DNA of 7,050 nucleotides from the NCBI GenBank assembly GCA_029557395.1, contig JAKQIK010000034.1, positions 1 through 7,050 on the forward strand. Direction: 5' to 3'. This document shows, one piece after another, positions 4,564-7,050 of the stretch. The first letter of the stretch is position 1; each line of letters begins with the position of its first letter. Below the pieces are notes generated by a model that had not been told where the DNA came from, did not search any database, and worked only from the letters and a program-made list of their open reading frames with translations. The DNA is from a bacterium (GTDB taxonomy: Bacteria; Patescibacteriota; Saccharimonadia; Saccharimonadales; JACDBH01). The position numbers were made by a program, and so were the translations under genes.

Positions 4564-4604
4564 TCTTTGTCTTCAGGGCGCCAAAAAGGCGCTCTGAACA
4601 GAGA
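4564..4604 (+). other. Strong 17-bp hairpin between rsmH and the ftsL-like gene
   Basis: TTCAGGGCGCC (4572-4582) pairs with GGCGCTCTGAA (4588-4598) around AAAAA with one G-U. After a two-base bulge (4570-4571), TCTTTG (4564-4569) continues the stem with CAGAGA (4599-4604), again with one G-U. It is the most GC-rich and most stable-looking stem in the window. No U tract follows, so an RNA processing, stability or attenuation element is likelier than a classical terminator. AGGAG at 4606-4610 follows directly; the TTG at 4619 after it reaches a stop in six codons, so that ribosome site is orphaned. Confidence 0.65.
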
Positions 4605-4675
4605 TAGGAGTAGCTAGTTTGATTTGTATAGTAGGGTAAACCTGAAACAAAAATAAAAAGCATTCGAAATTGCCT

Positions 4676-5023
4676 ATGACATATTCAAGCTCTTTGGCTA
4701 TGAGTCGACAGCGCTATGCTAAGCGCAACCAAAATACAACTATTTTCAAGAAGGAAAGAAAAGGTTTTGGTCCTATTAGCAATACCATTATACTAATAGT
4801 ATTAACTTGTTTACTCGGGTTATTATATTTAACTCAAGTGACCAGGACAAATGCATTCGGTTATAAAATAGATGCACTAAGAAGTGAATCAGAAACTCTG
4901 CAAGTAGAACATGATGAGTTAGAGGTTGCGTCTGCTAGACTCCAATCATTGGAACGAGCCAAGAGTAGCTCAGTTGCAAATAATATGGTGTCAGTTGCAT
5001 CTTCTGATATAGTACAAAATTAA
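4676..5023 (+). CDS. ftsL: FtsL/DivIC-like small divisome membrane protein
   Basis: A 115-residue bitopic protein. A basic cytoplasmic N-terminus (RQRYAKRN, KKERKG) is followed by one membrane helix at about 35-54 (NTIILIVLTCLLGLLYLTQV), then a probable coiled coil at about 60-97 (KIDALRSESETLQVEHDELEV) and a Ser/Val-rich tail. This size and topology, plus the position between rsmH and the septal PBP, match FtsL, which with FtsB/DivIC activates septal peptidoglycan synthesis by FtsW-FtsI. FtsL is poorly conserved, so the call rests on topology and synteny. In-frame stops at 4637 and 4643 exclude an upstream start. TTG 4670, ATG 4676 and ATG 4700 are all possible; none has a clear ribosome site, and I chose the first ATG. 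Twenty bases separate it from ftsI. Confidence 0.7.
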   Translation: MTYSSSLAMSRQRYAKRNQNTTIFKKERKGFGPISNTIILIVLTCLLGLLYLTQVTRTNAFGYKIDALRSESETLQVEHDELEVASARLQSLERAKSSSVANNMVSVASSDIVQN

Positions 5024-5043
5024 CATTAGGATATTGCAATAAA

Positions 5044-6837
5044 TTGCCAGCAGTAACAATAAGAGGTAATGGTCCGCCCAGGTCTCCAAGGCGGAGCGTA
5101 GAAACCTATGATGACATTAATAGGTCAAGAATTATTCTTGGCTTTCTGTTGCTGATTTGTTCAATCTTTATTATCAGGGCGTTTTATCTCCAAATAATTA
5201 GGCATGATCACTATTCTAAAGTGGCCTTAAACTATCAGCTTAAAGAGTATCAAATACCGGCTGAACGAGGTGTGATTCGAGCTAGAAATGGCAGTAGCAC
5301 CACACCCTTAGTTTTAAATGAGACAAAGTATACATTGTTTGCCGATCCTATATATATCAAAGATGCTTCAAGTGATGCCAAAGCCATCAGTCAAATTATA
5401 GGCAAGGATGCCAGTGAGATTGAACAGCTATTAAAAACCCCCAAGACTAGATATGTCGTATTATCCAAGAAGCTAAGCCGTGATCAACACGAAGCGATAA
5501 GTAAACTTGATATTAAAGGAGTTGGTACCAGAGAAGAGACCTATAGGACGTATCCGCAGGGTGAGCTGGCTTCACAGGTGTTGGGATTTGTGAATGATGA
5601 TGGTAAAGGCCAGTACGGAGTCGAGGAGTTTATGAACGATACCCTGAGTGGCAAGGCAGGTGAACTAAAAGCCATTACTGACGCAAAAGGTGTGCCGTTA
5701 GTTTCAAACCCGGACAATGTCATTAAAGAGCCAGAAGCAGGTCGGGCGGTTACATTATCGATAGATATGGGTATTCAAAAACGCGTCGAGGAGATACTAA
5801 AAAGTGGCCTAGATAGAGCCAAGAGCCAAAAAGGTAGCCTAATGGTGATGGATCCAAACACCGGCAAGGTGGTAGCTATGGCAAGTTGGCCAACCTATAA
5901 TCCAGATAATATTTCAGCGGTCAATGATATTTCGGCACTAAATAATAACAATACAAGTGGTGCTATTGAAGTCGGGTCTATTATGAAAGTTCTCACCACA
6001 TCTACGGCACTAGATCAAGGCGTCGTATCCGCCAATACGGCTTTTTATGATGCAGGCTTTGTCGAAGTCGGAGATAGTAAAATTACAGATACTCATAACA
6101 GTGAAGGCACACAGACCGTAGAAAGCTTGCTGGTTGAGTCATTGAATACTGGAGCGGTATGGTTATTGAGGCAGATAGGTAAGGGTGGTATCAATGAAAG
6201 AGCCAGATTTACTTGGTATAACTACATGACAGAAAAGTTTAAGCTTGGTAGTGTAACTGGCATAGAGCAAGCTGGTGAGGCTTCTGGTTTAATACCAAAG
6301 CCAGAGGACAAAGGACAAGGAATCGATGTTATATATGCTAACACTAGCTTTGGTCAAGGTATGATGGCTACGCCTGTACAGATGGGTGCTGCGTTTAGTA
6401 GCGTCTTAAATGGTGGCAAATACTACAAGCCTTCAATTATTGATTCGATACGTGATGAAAAAGGTAATGATATTAAACATGATCCTGTAGTAGTTAGTGA
6501 AAAAATTGTTGGAAATAGCGTGACTCAGGACATTATAAATCTGACACAAAAAGTTGCTACTAAGAATATTCCTGGGATAGCTCGAGAGGGATATATGATT
6601 GGTGGAAAAACGGGTACAGCTGAGATAGCCAAACCGGAAGGAGGCTATTACAAGGATAGATTTAATGGTACCTACATGGGATTTGTTGGGGGTGATAAGC
6701 CAGAGTATGTCATTGTAGTTAGTGCTATAGAACCAAAAATACCCGGTTATGCTGGCTCACAAGCGGCCGCACCTATTTTCCGCGATACGGTCAATATGTT
6801 ACTGGACAATGTAGGCGTAAACCCCAAGAGTCACTAG
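5044..6837 (+). CDS. ftsI: FtsI/PBP2-type septal peptidoglycan transpeptidase
   Basis: A 597-residue class B penicillin-binding protein that crosslinks septal peptidoglycan. A short Arg/Pro-rich cytoplasmic tail and one membrane helix (about 29-51) anchor it. The PBP dimerisation region (about 68-230) includes IPAERGVIRARNG at 71-83, RTYPQGELASQVLGFV at 168-183 and GQYGVEEF at 189-196. The transpeptidase domain (about 263-590) has SxxK as SIMK with nucleophile S312 (usually STFK), SxN as SLN at 366-368 (usually SSN) and KTG at 522-524 in GGKTGTAEI. TSFGQGMMATPVQM at 434-447 is typical. No PASTA domains. The start is the TTG at 5044: the first internal ATG comes only around residue 197, inside the conserved PBP domain. 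TTAGGAT lies about 12 bases upstream. Expected partners are FtsW and the FtsL-like protein encoded just before it. Confidence 0.95.
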   Translation: MPAVTIRGNGPPRSPRRSVETYDDINRSRIILGFLLLICSIFIIRAFYLQIIRHDHYSKVALNYQLKEYQIPAERGVIRARNGSSTTPLVLNETKYTLFADPIYIKDASSDAKAISQIIGKDASEIEQLLKTPKTRYVVLSKKLSRDQHEAISKLDIKGVGTREETYRTYPQGELASQVLGFVNDDGKGQYGVEEFMNDTLSGKAGELKAITDAKGVPLVSNPDNVIKEPEAGRAVTLSIDMGIQKRVEEILKSGLDRAKSQKGSLMVMDPNTGKVVAMASWPTYNPDNISAVNDISALNNNNTSGAIEVGSIMKVLTTSTALDQGVVSANTAFYDAGFVEVGDSKITDTHNSEGTQTVESLLVESLNTGAVWLLRQIGKGGINERARFTWYNYMTEKFKLGSVTGIEQAGEASGLIPKPEDKGQGIDVIYANTSFGQGMMATPVQMGAAFSSVLNGGKYYKPSIIDSIRDEKGNDIKHDPVVVSEKIVGNSVTQDIINLTQKVATKNIPGIAREGYMIGGKTGTAEIAKPEGGYYKDRFNGTYMGFVGGDKPEYVIVVSAIEPKIPGYAGSQAAAPIFRDTVNMLLDNVGVNPKSH

Positions 6838-6839
6838 GG

Positions 6840-6868
6840 TTTAAACAGATAGCAAATAGTAGTACAAT
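6840..6868 (+). promoter_or_regulatory. Possible promoter before mraY
   Basis: TTTAAA (6840-6845) and TACAAT (6863-6868) are 17 bases apart, which would start transcription near 6875, about 20 bases before the mraY ATG. TACAAT is also the -10 proposed for the glycosidase gene. The -35 is poor and the region is A/T-rich, so this is tentative; mraY may simply be read from upstream. Confidence 0.3.
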
Positions 6869-6894
6869 GATAAAAGATAGATAATTACAAAAAT

Positions 6895-7050
6895 ATGGAC
6901 TCAACACTAAACATAGTAATTCAACAACAGACGCTTCTGAGAATTGTATTGTTGAGTTTTGCTGGTTTTGTAATTAGTATGTTGCTAACCCCTATATATA
7001 CGACATTGGCATACAAGTATAAATGGTGGAAGAGGGCCAGGGCAGACGCT
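6895..7050 (+). CDS. mraY: Phospho-N-acetylmuramoyl-pentapeptide transferase MraY, N-terminal part
   Basis: The frame is open from ATG 6895 to the window end (52 codons). MraY makes lipid I from UDP-MurNAc-pentapeptide and undecaprenyl phosphate in the inner membrane. The visible part has a short polar start, one hydrophobic helix at about 14-36 (LLRIVLLSFAGFVISMLLTPIY) and then a basic segment, AYKYKWWKRARADA. A first helix ending in TP followed by a lysine/arginine-rich loop is the usual MraY start, and the gene belongs after ftsI in the dcw order. The catalytic motifs lie beyond the window, so another member of this transferase superfamily cannot be excluded. No Shine-Dalgarno site is evident. 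Truncated by the window, not by mutation. Confidence 0.72.
   Translation, partial: MDSTLNIVIQQQTLLRIVLLSFAGFVISMLLTPIYTTLAYKYKWWKRARADA

Noticed and set aside
4628..4641. Possible fifth MraZ box (GTAGGGTAAAC) before the ftsL-like gene
   Set aside because: It resembles the sequence at 2609-2618 but lacks the TGGG core and has no partner at 10 bases.
1..7050. CTAG tetranucleotides seem frequent for bacterial DNA
   Set aside because: A rough count by eye (about 30) is close to the base-composition expectation, so it shows only the absence of CTAG avoidance, not enrichment.

Overview
The window looks like a piece of a small-genome bacterium of the Candidate Phyla Radiation (Patescibacteria), most likely Saccharibacteria (TM7) or a close relative. 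This is an inference from divergent but intact cell-division proteins, a C-terminally short MraZ, GTG/TTG starts with weak or absent Shine-Dalgarno sites, A-rich spacers and moderate-to-low GC. The standard code fits: TGA ends yvcK and mraZ near the expected protein ends and tryptophan is TGG, which argues against the UGA=Gly lineages (Gracilibacteria, Absconditabacteria). No search could be run, so the phylum call is tentative.

Layout, all genes on the + strand. 1-65: left edge with a possible tail of an upstream gene and an extended -10 promoter. 66-1346: a complete cytoplasmic family 1 glycoside hydrolase. 1403-2395: a YvcK/CofD-like protein. 2396-2694: a dense regulatory region holding a weak A/T hairpin, twin palindromes, a facing pair of DnaA boxes and a four-box MraZ operator laid over a promoter. 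2695-3048: mraZ. 3049-3566: a 518-base gene-free spacer with several hairpins. 3567-4487: rsmH. 4488-4669: a spacer with a possible 19-codon ORF and two hairpins. 4676-5023: an FtsL/DivIC-like membrane protein. 5044-6837: an FtsI-type penicillin-binding protein. 6895 to the right edge: the N-terminus of mraY.

From mraZ onward this is the start of a division and cell wall (dcw) cluster in classical order: MraZ (regulator), RsmH (16S rRNA methyltransferase), FtsL-like (divisome), FtsI (septal transpeptidase), MraY (lipid I synthesis). YvcK, known in other bacteria to link carbon metabolism with peptidoglycan homeostasis, sits directly upstream. The window therefore joins sugar use (GH1), wall/carbon balancing (YvcK) and division.

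The most unusual content is non-coding. The MraZ operator has four GTGGGT boxes spaced 10-21-10, forming a 25-bp repeat with a 31-bp period. Two spacers within the cluster, 518 and about 190 bases long, carry conspicuous hairpins, a repeated motif and a possible leader peptide. They may be undescribed cis-regulatory RNAs or a small RNA.
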